From NCBI GenBank assembly GCA_905209725.1, contig CAJLTZ010000007.1:1-44133 (forward strand): a stretch of DNA of 44,133 bases. The letters run 5' to 3'. The notes beneath the pieces were generated by a model. It worked only from the letters and a program-made list of their open reading frames with translations, was not told the DNA's origin and did no database searches. Shown one piece after another: positions 33,462-41,363 of the stretch (positions are counted from its first letter, which is position 1; each line of letters starts with the position of its first letter). Source of the stretch: an uncultured Muribaculaceae bacterium. GTDB lineage: Bacteria > Bacteroidota > Bacteroidia > Bacteroidales > Muribaculaceae. The position numbers were made by a program, and so were the translations under genes.

Positions 33462-35072
33462 ATGTACTGTGCAAAATCTATCCATAGAACTCTAATTGCG
33501 ATAGTGGCCCTGCTGGCATTCCTTGCCGCGGCTTGCTCCGATTCCCATGACGATGGCATGGATGAAGAGATATTCGCAAGTCTCGACAATGCCATAGCAC
33601 ATCGCGATCAGTTGCTCGCTGCCAAGATGCACCGCATCGATTCCCTGCGGATGGTCGCATCGGTGAGCCGTGGCAGGCCCCTATACGATATCTACAGGAA
33701 TCTCTACGACGAATATTATTCCTTTAACTATGATACCGCACTCCACTTCGCGGAAAAACGTGTGGAACTTGCCCATAATTTGCATCTCGACGAGGAAAAG
33801 TTCAGGTCGCTCATCAAGCTCACGCGGGCATATGTGTCGTTAGGGAGGGGAGTGGCCGCTGCGGCTACTCTCGAAGAGGCCAGCGCCGATACTGTCACCG
33901 CGGCCAACCGCCGGGATTATTATGATGCCCGCATTTCTTACGAACTCATCAGCAGGGGCGACCCCCTCCCCTGGTATGAACGCCTGCTGGCCGTGATTGA
34001 CACCAACTCGGCCGACGGCATCTGGACCAAAAGCAGCATGCTCGAATATAAGGCCGATTTCAGCCATGCACTCGAGGTGCTTTCCCACGACAGCGTCACC
34101 CTCCACGCCTCCCCGCATATCACCGCCATCACCGATTATAAGCGCGGACGGCTCTCCCTTCTGCTCGGCGACACAGTGGCCGGTATGAATTACCTCGCCA
34201 GCGCCGCTTACAATGACCTTGTGACCCCCGTGCGCGACTACCGCTCCCTTTACGAACTCGCCTCAGTGCTCTTCAAGAAGGGAGATGTGGAACGTGCTTA
34301 CCGTTATATCACTTATGCAGTAAAAGACCTGTCTGCTTCCAAGGAAACCGGCAACATGCTCGCCGCCGTGGCGATTATGCCGACAATTGTGGCTGCCTAT
34401 GAGCAGCAACAGGCACATATCCAGCGCCGCCACTATTGGTCGATCGCCGGTATCGCCCTGCTGTCTGTGCTCCTCGCCGCTGCTCTAATTGTTTATGCGA
34501 GAATGCACAGGGTGGTGACACGAAAGGCTGAAAACGAACAGGCGCTCAATGCCGAACTGAAGAAAATCAACAACCGTCTGCAGGAGATCAACGGACGCCT
34601 CAGCGAGAGCAACAAGGTGAAGGATGCCTACCTGATGCAGTATTTCAACCTGTGTTCATATTTTATCGACTGCCTCGACAAATACAGGGAGGGTGTGGAG
34701 AAGGCTTCGCGAACGGGAGGGCTGAAGGCCGTGGAGAAATTCCTGGCTTCGCGCCAGAGCGACGACTTCGAACTGAAGATTTTCTATTCCAACTTCGACG
34801 AGACCTTCCTGAAGATCTTCCCGACCTTTGTGGAGAGTTTCAATGCGTTGCTGAATCCGGAGGCTCGTGTGGAGATAGGGCCTGACGGACACCTGCCCAA
34901 CGAACTGCGCACGTTCGCCCTTATCCGGCTTGGCGTCACCGACTCGCGTCAGATTGCCGATTTCCTGCGCCGTTCCGTATCGACCATCTACAACTACAGG
35001 GTAAAATTCCGCAACGCCGCCCTGATATCGCGCGACGATTTCGAGAAAGCGGTAACCTCGATAGGAGGGTGA
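33462..35072 (+). CDS. DUF6377-type membrane-spanning TPR regulator
   Basis: 536 aa from MYCAKSIHRT at 33462 (33414 is an alternative). A hydrophobic N-terminus with a lipobox-like LAAAC (Cys25) is followed by an acidic SDSHDDGMDEE stretch, a helical TPR-like sensor region (about 35-310), one transmembrane helix (about 324-348), a coiled coil (about 355-385) and a C-terminal domain. That domain ends in a LuxR/HTH-like segment (about 490-517, LGVTDSRQIADFLRRSVSTIYNYR). The layout is that of Bacteroidales DUF6377 proteins: an extracytoplasmic TPR sensor linked through the membrane to a DNA-binding domain. It converges with the TonB/DUF4249 operon 340 bp away, a candidate target by proximity only. 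A heptamer array begins 7 bp after the stop. Confidence 0.85.
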   Translation: MYCAKSIHRTLIAIVALLAFLAAACSDSHDDGMDEEIFASLDNAIAHRDQLLAAKMHRIDSLRMVASVSRGRPLYDIYRNLYDEYYSFNYDTALHFAEKRVELAHNLHLDEEKFRSLIKLTRAYVSLGRGVAAAATLEEASADTVTAANRRDYYDARISYELISRGDPLPWYERLLAVIDTNSADGIWTKSSMLEYKADFSHALEVLSHDSVTLHASPHITAITDYKRGRLSLLLGDTVAGMNYLASAAYNDLVTPVRDYRSLYELASVLFKKGDVERAYRYITYAVKDLSASKETGNMLAAVAIMPTIVAAYEQQQAHIQRRHYWSIAGIALLSVLLAAALIVYARMHRVVTRKAENEQALNAELKKINNRLQEINGRLSESNKVKDAYLMQYFNLCSYFIDCLDKYREGVEKASRTGGLKAVEKFLASRQSDDFELKIFYSNFDETFLKIFPTFVESFNALLNPEARVEIGPDGHLPNELRTFALIRLGVTDSRQIADFLRRSVSTIYNYRVKFRNAALISRDDFEKAVTSIGG

Positions 35073-35078
35073 AAGTAA

Positions 35079-35122
35079 TTTTGAATTTTGAATTTTGAAT
35101 TTTGAATTGGTCGCGGAGCGAC
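35079..35122 (+). repeat. (TTTTGAA)x4 heptamer array plus GTCGC-GGA-GCGAC hairpin
   Basis: Four perfect in-phase TTTTGAA units (35079-35106) begin 7 bp after the regulator stop and lead through TTGG into a 5-bp stem hairpin (35110-35122), followed by TTCACTTTTTTAGC. The U-rich tract makes the hairpin a plausible weak terminator. The order is the same as at 926-953 (minus strand). Confidence 0.75.
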
Positions 35123-35295
35123 TTCACTTTTTTAGCAAATGTTAACAGAAGTAAAATCTGATTGTCGCCCACGTATTATATGTTAACAAGAGTTAAAACC
35201 AAAGAAATTTATTATGTTTTATAGCAGTGTTAGAAAATTATTTTTTAATTTTGCAGTGAGTTTTTCATGGTATTAGATTTTAAGGTTAACGCAAG

Positions 35296-35327
35296 ATTGG
35301 TTGTCGCGACGACAATCAATTTTTTTT
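35296..35327 (+). terminator. Intrinsic terminator between convergent genes
   Basis: An 11-bp stem including one G-U pair (35296-35306 with 35310-35320) with a 3-nt loop, followed by eight T. It lies 224 bp beyond the regulator stop, further than usual, so it may serve a short separate transcript: TAATTTTG at 35246-35253 matches a -7 box. The 339-bp gap 35073-35411 also holds three GTTAAC-containing repeats (35141, 35182, 35285), and otherwise nothing recognisable. Confidence 0.7.
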
Positions 35328-35411
35328 GCCCTTACACGGGATGGGGAAGCAGCAAGAGGCTTATGCGGAAAACGAATCTGCTTGTTCGCGGGGGATGACG
35401 GATCGACGGTG

Positions 35412-36248
35412 CTATTTGATTTCGAGGATGCGGGTTAGGGCGCCGTAGCCGCTGAAGCAGCCTAAGCCTCCTTCCACATTGCCCCGCATCGGATAGGAGG
35501 AGGAGATCATGTTGCCGCCGCCAAAGGAGATGGCGTTCTGATAGTCCATCCAGAATTTATATGACGCTTCATCCATCCTGCATAATTTTATTTTCAGTCG
35601 CTCACCCGGACTGTATTCGGGCGCATATTTCAGTGTGTCCACATGATTCTTGGGCCGCATCACCGGCAGCGTCACCATTCCATCGCCCGGATGCGTGGCA
35701 AATGTGCCCATGAATGCTGGCAACGAGCGCCTGTCCACACCAAGCGACTGAACATATATGTTGAAATATTCCGTGGAGTCGGGGTTGGCGTCAATAGTTA
35801 TCTTCACCGACCGCCGTTCCTTGTCGGTGGTGGAGACTGTCACTTCTAACTTAACATCCTTGGGTGGAGGCAATATCTTTGTGGTGGCCGTGGCCCGCAG
35901 GCCGTCATATTCCGCCACAAGAGTGTATTCCTTGCCAATCTCCCCTTCGAGCATCGGATTGGTATAGATATATGGAGGGAAGAAATCATGGTCGGTGCGG
36001 CCGTACAACTGCCATTTGTTTTCGCCGTCGGAAATAGTAACCATCGCCGGATGCGCCAGAAGGTCTTCCGGGCGTGAGCCTGACTCGCCGGGATGATAAG
36101 GCATGGTGAGAAGCACTTTCGGGTGCTCCCCATTCTCTATCCAGCCATCCACCACAAGGCGCGGCTCCACCGGCTCAGGCGAACTGCAGGCCATAGTCAA
36201 AATCGCTATTGCAACGCAGTAATAATATTCAATCTTTTTCATCTTCAA
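35412..36248 (-). CDS. DUF4249 lipoprotein, TonB-receptor partner
   Basis: 278 aa. A signal peptide with the lipobox LTMAC (about Cys21) is followed by SSPEPVEP, so it is an outer-membrane lipoprotein. The N-terminal strand RLVVDGWIENGEHPKVLLTM is the DUF4249 signature, with beta-rich Ig-like segments after it and a C-terminal part ending in conserved Gly-rich NVEGGLGCFSGYG. DUF4249 proteins are typically encoded just after a TonB-dependent receptor, as here (37 bp gap), and are thought to act with it in uptake or surface binding. The substrate is unknown. It is the last gene of the lipoprotein/TonB/DUF4249 operon. Confidence 0.9.
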   Translation of the reverse strand: MKMKKIEYYYCVAIAILTMACSSPEPVEPRLVVDGWIENGEHPKVLLTMPYHPGESGSRPEDLLAHPAMVTISDGENKWQLYGRTDHDFFPPYIYTNPMLEGEIGKEYTLVAEYDGLRATATTKILPPPKDVKLEVTVSTTDKERRSVKITIDANPDSTEYFNIYVQSLGVDRRSLPAFMGTFATHPGDGMVTLPVMRPKNHVDTLKYAPEYSPGERLKIKLCRMDEASYKFWMDYQNAISFGGGNMISSSYPMRGNVEGGLGCFSGYGALTRILEIK

Positions 36249-36285
36249 TTAATTACAGATGTGATTATGGATGCTGACGGTATAG

Positions 36286-38343
36286 TTAAAACCTTATCGA
36301 ATAACTCAGCGAGGGAAGAAACCTGAAGAGGGATGGTGCGAATTTCTGATATATCTGACCGGTGTTGGGGTTGTAACGGAAGTGTGTGAACTCCACATTG
36401 TTGTGGCCATAGGCGTTGAGGAGCGAAATGTTGACGCTATGATGCAGCGGCATGCGCCCTCCGGTGTCGAAACTATAGGTGCCGGAGATATCGAGGCGAT
36501 GGTAGGCGGGCAGACGTCCCGAATTGCGGTCGCCATAACCCATAATGATATTGTTGGCAAGCACATACACCTCGGTCACCGGCGTAATGGGGCGTCCCGT
36601 GGAATAGTTGAAATTGGCGCCCACCTGCCAATGGTCGGAGATGCGCCAGGCCACGAAGAGTTTCACCACATTCAAGATTTCGCGTGCAGAGCGGGTCCAG
36701 ACAGCAGGATGGTCGCTGAAGCGGCGCCGTGCCAGACCGAAGGAATATGACACCCAGCCAGTTATTTTCCCGGCAGTGCGTTTCAGCGAAAGGTCGACGC
36801 CCACATTATATCCCGAGCCGGCAAGCATATGGCGATAGGGATTGAAATTCTCCTCGAGAAGGTCGAACACACCGCCTCCATATTCCGCCTCATCCTCAAT
36901 CCATTTGAAATATGGCGCCACGCTGCTTTCGAAGCCGGCACCCCAGGAGTGGCTCCAGTCGGCCGACACGCCATATGCCTTTTCGGCAGGGGCGCTGTTG
37001 CCCGAGCCAATCCAGAAATTGGATGCCAGACCAATCTCCGAAAAACCGATCTGATGGAAAAATTGCGGTTGGGCGCTCAATTCCACGCGCCAGATATTGT
37101 TGCCGTTGAATGACTCCATAGCCAGGAGGGCCGACGGCAGAACGCGCCGAAAACCGCCCGACTCATAGAATGCGCCTCCCACTCGGCCATCGAGGTGCAG
37201 ATTGTCGGTCACGGTGGCTTCACAACGCATCATCAGTGTGGATTCCAGTGCGTGTGACTTACCGGTGTCAATGTCGCCGATAAGCGCCCATGAACTCTCC
37301 ACGCGGGCGGGCCGGATGCCGGTGGAGGAAGCTGAAGCCTCTACGCCCCAGCGCAGTCGGTTGCCGCGGTCTCCCGGCCAGTGAAATGCCACACGCGCAC
37401 CATATTGCGAAATCCGTGACCACATCCGCGCATCGAGACCAGACATTCCCACGGTCATCTTCGATCCTAAATACGAATACCACGCCGAAGTTCTGACATT
37501 GAACCGCTCGCCTGAATGCTCCCACTGCAGCGAGGCAAGTTGGTTGCTCCAGTCTACATGCGTGTCATTGAGATAGCGGCCGTCGTAATACCCGAGGTGG
37601 TCGACGTTGCCGCTGACGTTCAGTTTGAGCATGTCATCCTTTCCGGGCAAATAGAGCACGGAGGCATTCCAGTCGGCGAGGTCGTAGCGATACTCCGAAT
37701 CACGGTTTTTCAGGAAAGGGCCCATCAGCTGATTGAGGTAGGAGATTCGCCCTGCAAGACTCACCTGCACCTTTCTTCCAACAGGAATCTCAGCAGAGAG
37801 CCCCGAGGAGATGATGCCCACGGAAGCCTCCGCCTTCAGTCGTTTCGAGATCCGCGAGGGCGAATTGGCGTTCAGTAAAGCGCCGAGGCGCGGCGTGGCT
37901 TCCAGTGAGGGGAAAACCCTTCGGAAGGATATATTCTTGAAATAGCGGGGATTGAGAAGCGAGAAGATGCCGCCGAAATGATATGGGAAGAAAACGGGAG
38001 CGCCATCTATTTCCACGAGGCTCTGACTGTAGTTGAATCCCTCCACGGAGAAGCCCGAAGCATAATCGTCGGTGGCGTGCACGCCAGGAAGCATCTGCAG
38101 ATATTTCACCGGGTCGGCCTCGCCGAGGGTCTGGATATATCCGGCCATCTTCGAGACATCGAGGGTGAGTTTGCCATCGTCGGAGCGTCGGTACATCTCA
38201 TCCTTACCGCTCACCACAAGCGAGTCGAGCGATACGACGCGCCCCGTGTCGAGCGGTTCGGCGGCGAAGAGGCTCAACAATACAGAGGAGAACAATCCTA
38301 AGACTGCTCTCCTCTTTGTGATGTGGCGTAAAGCGTGTGTCAA
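36286..38343 (-). CDS. TonB-dependent outer-membrane receptor
   Basis: 685 aa. An N-terminal signal sequence (RAVLGLFSSVLLSLFAA) is followed by a TonB-box-like DSLVVSG (about 40-46), a plug domain (about 50-170, with PVKYLQMLPGVHATDDYASGFSVEG) and a 22-strand-type beta-barrel ending in the terminal aromatic residue of SIRF. It lacks the carboxypeptidase-regulatory domain that precedes the plug in many SusC-like receptors, so it is not a SusC protein. It is followed by DUF4249 and preceded by an unknown lipoprotein 25 bp upstream, all on the minus strand. It imports an unknown ligand across the outer membrane with TonB energy. Confidence 0.92.
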   Translation of the reverse strand: MTHALRHITKRRAVLGLFSSVLLSLFAAEPLDTGRVVSLDSLVVSGKDEMYRRSDDGKLTLDVSKMAGYIQTLGEADPVKYLQMLPGVHATDDYASGFSVEGFNYSQSLVEIDGAPVFFPYHFGGIFSLLNPRYFKNISFRRVFPSLEATPRLGALLNANSPSRISKRLKAEASVGIISSGLSAEIPVGRKVQVSLAGRISYLNQLMGPFLKNRDSEYRYDLADWNASVLYLPGKDDMLKLNVSGNVDHLGYYDGRYLNDTHVDWSNQLASLQWEHSGERFNVRTSAWYSYLGSKMTVGMSGLDARMWSRISQYGARVAFHWPGDRGNRLRWGVEASASSTGIRPARVESSWALIGDIDTGKSHALESTLMMRCEATVTDNLHLDGRVGGAFYESGGFRRVLPSALLAMESFNGNNIWRVELSAQPQFFHQIGFSEIGLASNFWIGSGNSAPAEKAYGVSADWSHSWGAGFESSVAPYFKWIEDEAEYGGGVFDLLEENFNPYRHMLAGSGYNVGVDLSLKRTAGKITGWVSYSFGLARRRFSDHPAVWTRSAREILNVVKLFVAWRISDHWQVGANFNYSTGRPITPVTEVYVLANNIIMGYGDRNSGRLPAYHRLDISGTYSFDTGGRMPLHHSVNISLLNAYGHNNVEFTHFRYNPNTGQIYQKFAPSLFRFLPSLSYSIRF

Positions 38344-38368
38344 ATTGATTATAAGAGTGTCAAATCAA

Positions 38369-39667
38369 TTATTTAAGACGCTCGAAGAAGCGCTGGTAGT
38401 TGTTCACGAGGTTGTTGAACATCTCCTCGATTACGCTGAAGTCGTAGTCGGTGTCCTCAAGAACCTCTATGCTGTTGTCGGCTGCATATTTGATTGCGGC
38501 TGCGGGATAAACATCCCACCAGCTGGATCCTTTCTCCTCGTATACGTAGGGCACGAATGTAAGAGAGCCCTGAACAGCGTTGCTGCCTGCAAACTTGATC
38601 TCTGCTTTGAGATTGGAGTTGAGGGTGTTGCAAGCCTTCTCGCACTGTTTCTTGGCTTCGTTCAAGCTGTAGGAGGTATTATAGGACTCCTCGTAGAAGT
38701 TGAGGGCTTCATAAACCTTGTTGAGACCGGCTGCGGAACCTGTGAAGAAGATGCGGTCGAGGATGTTGATGCTGAACTCGCCATTGCGGAACATTGCAGC
38801 CACCTGAGCGGGGGTGGGATCCTCGAGTCCTGCCCATGCGTTGATATCGCAGAGGCCGTTGCCATTCACTGTGAACTCAGTGGCATAGAGGCGCTTGCCG
38901 CCTACGTATACGTTGGCTGTCTCCTTAAGCTGGCTGTCAGTGCCGTTGAAATCGCTTGTCGACTGGATGTTGGCTACCTCATAGCTGATCTTGAGGGCTG
39001 CGCGGTGGCCTTCCAGGCTGGCATTCGACTCGATGGTCACCTTGGCAAGCTGTTTGCCACCGTAAGTGACAGTTACTGTGATGGTGGAAGGAATAGCATA
39101 TGCCTCCTCCTCATCAACGGGCACCTCCCAGGAATCGGAACTCCATGTCATCTTAGCCTCGAATTTCTTGCCGTTCAGGTCGCAACGGCAGATGATATCC
39201 TTTGAATCGCCGGTGCGCTCCCATGTTTCGCGGTTGTCGTTGGGGGTGTAGATGCCGGCAAATTCGTCAATGCGGTAGACGTAGTAGGATGCGCGGGTGA
39301 GGTAGAGGGGATTGCGCATACCCTTGCGGAGCGTCTGCATGAATTTGCGGGGGGAATAATCGTAATCGTCACCGCCCATGAAGTCATATTCGCCATAGGC
39401 TTCGTCGAAAGCCTTGCACACCTCCATCACTTCCTTCTGGTCTTCGGGTTTGAAGAGGGAGATGGCTTCCTCGGCTGTGCTCTGAATGTAATCGAAAGCC
39501 TCGGAGGAGGAAAGGAGACCGTCAACTGTTTCGGTGGGTTCTGTGTTGCCTCCGCCGCCGGCGTTGCCATCATCGTTGGGATCGGGATCATCGCTGCCGC
39601 AGGATGCAAGCATCAAGGCGGGGATTGCAAAAGCAAAAGCGTACTTTCTGAAAGAATCTTTTAACAT
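38369..39667 (-). CDS. Lipoprotein of unknown function upstream of TonB receptor
   Basis: 432 aa from MLKDSFRK at 39667; 17 upstream codons are rejected because the signal peptide begins here. The lipobox LMLASC puts the lipid Cys at about residue 23. It is followed by GSDDPDPNDDG and a Gly/Thr linker: an acidic stretch right after the Cys, as in the Bacteroidetes lipoprotein export signal for surface display. The mature part mixes helices (45-100, 320-370) with a beta-rich centre, and no family was recognised. It is the first gene of the operon with the TonB receptor and DUF4249 protein, so it may be a surface ligand-binding component. A CAAAGATA -7-like box (39727-39734) lies 60 bp upstream without a clear -33. 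Confidence 0.8.
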   Translation of the reverse strand: MLKDSFRKYAFAFAIPALMLASCGSDDPDPNDDGNAGGGGNTEPTETVDGLLSSSEAFDYIQSTAEEAISLFKPEDQKEVMEVCKAFDEAYGEYDFMGGDDYDYSPRKFMQTLRKGMRNPLYLTRASYYVYRIDEFAGIYTPNDNRETWERTGDSKDIICRCDLNGKKFEAKMTWSSDSWEVPVDEEEAYAIPSTITVTVTYGGKQLAKVTIESNASLEGHRAALKISYEVANIQSTSDFNGTDSQLKETANVYVGGKRLYATEFTVNGNGLCDINAWAGLEDPTPAQVAAMFRNGEFSINILDRIFFTGSAAGLNKVYEALNFYEESYNTSYSLNEAKKQCEKACNTLNSNLKAEIKFAGSNAVQGSLTFVPYVYEEKGSSWWDVYPAAAIKYAADNSIEVLEDTDYDFSVIEEMFNNLVNNYQRFFERLK

Positions 39668-39829
39668 AATATGATTGTTTAATGTTGCTATTGTCAATAT
39701 GGTTTTGCCATAAGGCAATGTGGGCGCAAAGATAGTTAATTTATATGAATAAATAAAAAAATATCGAAATAAAACTCGCGTGAGGTTTGAGAATGTAGTG
39801 TAAATGACTACAAATATGCCAATAGTGCA

Positions 39830-39842
39830 GTCGCTCCGCGAC
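39830..39842 (-). terminator. GTCGC-TCC-GCGAC hairpin at MFS gene end
   Basis: A 5-bp stem with a 3-nt loop that overlaps the MFS stop codon (39842-39844). On the minus strand it reads exactly as the copy at 35110-35122. There is no U-tract downstream, so terminator function is uncertain, but it is the third copy of this gene-end element. Confidence 0.45.
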
Positions 39843-41077
39843 TATTTTTTTACTACGATGATGCCGGCTGCGGCGCAGAGGAGGAGGCCGATGATGCCGG
39901 CTATAAATATAAATGAATATGAGGTGGCGTCGACAAGGAGCCCCCATCCCCCTGAGGCTATCGCTCCGCCGGCTGCCAGCGCTATCGACACTATCGAATA
40001 GATGCGCGCATAGTCGGCCGAACCGAAGGCCGTGCGCGTAAGCACTGCCGACTGCACGGTGACTCCGGCATATGCCCATCCGAATAGAAACGCGCCCAAG
40101 AGAATCATCCACATCTGGCCGCCACACATTGTCACGGCGGACAGTCCGGCGGCTCCTGCAAGTGTGGTGACGAGCACCCCGGCCTTGCAGTTGCGGTCGT
40201 TGATATATCCCAAGGCAATCTTGCCGATGGTGACGCCCGCCATCACGAATGCTGCGGCAAGCGATGCATGCTCGAGGCTGAATCCATGGCCTGTCACATA
40301 GCCCGGAATAAAGAGATTGAGCGTGGATATGCCCATCATCAGGAAGGCGAAGAGGATTGTGATGTAAAAGGCGGGCATATGGAGGGCCTGTGCGAATGAT
40401 ACGCCCTTGCCGGAAGTCTTTGCGGCCGTTTTATCCTTCTTCTCGGCTTCACCGGAGGGAGAGGCGCCATAGGGGAGGAGGCCCTTGTCTTCGGGACGGT
40501 CGCGAAGCAGCAGCGCGAGCAAGGGTGTCACCACCGCGATGATAATCAGGGCAAAGGAACCATAGCCTATCCTCCAGCCGAAATTGGTGATAATCCATCC
40601 GGCAATTGGATTGAACACCATGCCGCCTATGCCCGATGCGGCGCTGCAGATGCCTATCATCATTCCTACACGCGTGTGGAACCATCGGTTGACCAGCGTC
40701 GGAAAACTAAGATACAGCAGGAATGCGAGGGTGATTCCAAGCACTCCTCCGGCGATATAGAAATGCCACACATTGGTGGCCTGCGACATTCCGGCGAAGG
40801 TGATGCCCATCAGCAGCGAACTGAGCGTGAAGAGTCGTCGGGCGCTGCCGCGCTCCAGCATTTTCCCGGCAAGGGGGAGCATGAGCGCGGAGGTGATGTA
40901 CATTATCGACATGTAGATGCCGAACTCGCCCACGGGGACTCCGAGCGATTGGCTTACGGGCTGATAGAAGATTCCGGCGCAACTGAAAGTGAGGCCGGTG
41001 TTGATGCCCATCATCAGGCAGCAGCAGGCCACGATCACGTAGCCGTAGTGAAGTTTTGAGGTGCGGTTTGTCTTCAT
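39842..41077 (-). CDS. MFS transporter, oxalate/formate antiporter-like
   Basis: 411 aa with about 12 transmembrane helices, in the OFA-like branch of the major facilitator superfamily. It starts YGYVIVACCCLMMGINTGLTFSCAGIFYQPVSQSLGV, typical of the branch, with the motif-A-like GKMLERGSARRLF loop after helix 2 and a charged Lys/Glu-rich central loop (about 207-222). It probably exchanges small carboxylates, but the substrate is not readable. It stands alone: a TAACTTTG box (41108-41101) lies 24 bp upstream of the start, giving a very short leader. It is divergent from the secreted-protein gene at 41364. Confidence 0.88.
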   Translation of the reverse strand: MKTNRTSKLHYGYVIVACCCLMMGINTGLTFSCAGIFYQPVSQSLGVPVGEFGIYMSIMYITSALMLPLAGKMLERGSARRLFTLSSLLMGITFAGMSQATNVWHFYIAGGVLGITLAFLLYLSFPTLVNRWFHTRVGMMIGICSAASGIGGMVFNPIAGWIITNFGWRIGYGSFALIIIAVVTPLLALLLRDRPEDKGLLPYGASPSGEAEKKDKTAAKTSGKGVSFAQALHMPAFYITILFAFLMMGISTLNLFIPGYVTGHGFSLEHASLAAAFVMAGVTIGKIALGYINDRNCKAGVLVTTLAGAAGLSAVTMCGGQMWMILLGAFLFGWAYAGVTVQSAVLTRTAFGSADYARIYSIVSIALAAGGAIASGGWGLLVDATSYSFIFIAGIIGLLLCAAAGIIVVKK

Positions 41078-41100
41078 GGCATTCTGTTGAATTGACGCTG

Positions 41101-41108
41101 CAAAGTTA
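41101..41108 (-). promoter_or_regulatory. -7 element for the MFS gene
   Basis: TAACTTTG on the minus strand, a perfect -7 box, ends 24 bp before the start codon. The -33 position reads CTGG instead of TTTG, so the promoter may be weak or need an activator. Confidence 0.5.
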
Positions 41109-41149
41109 CATCATTTCGTGCATTATTCCCAGTTTTTATATGATTAGAT

Positions 41150-41183
41150 TTTGCGGTTGAAGATTTTTTTTGTAATATATTTG
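41150..41183 (+). promoter_or_regulatory. Bacteroidetes-type promoter for the 570-aa secreted protein
   Basis: TTTG (41150-41153), 22 nt, TATATTTG (41176-41183). It predicts a start near 41190 and a leader of about 175 nt before the ATG at 41364. It is divergent from the MFS gene. Confidence 0.6.
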
Positions 41184-41363
41184 GTGGTTTTTAAAAAAAT
41201 GACTGCCTTTGTCGGCATGTGGTGGCGGGTTGGTTAAAGCCTGTTAATATTATCTGGAAAAATGATAGATTTTAATTCCAGAACATGTGGGTTTCCATTA
41301 TAAATTTCTTGACATTTTCCAGCAAACAAGAGATTAATCATTAACCATAAATAATACTTGCGT

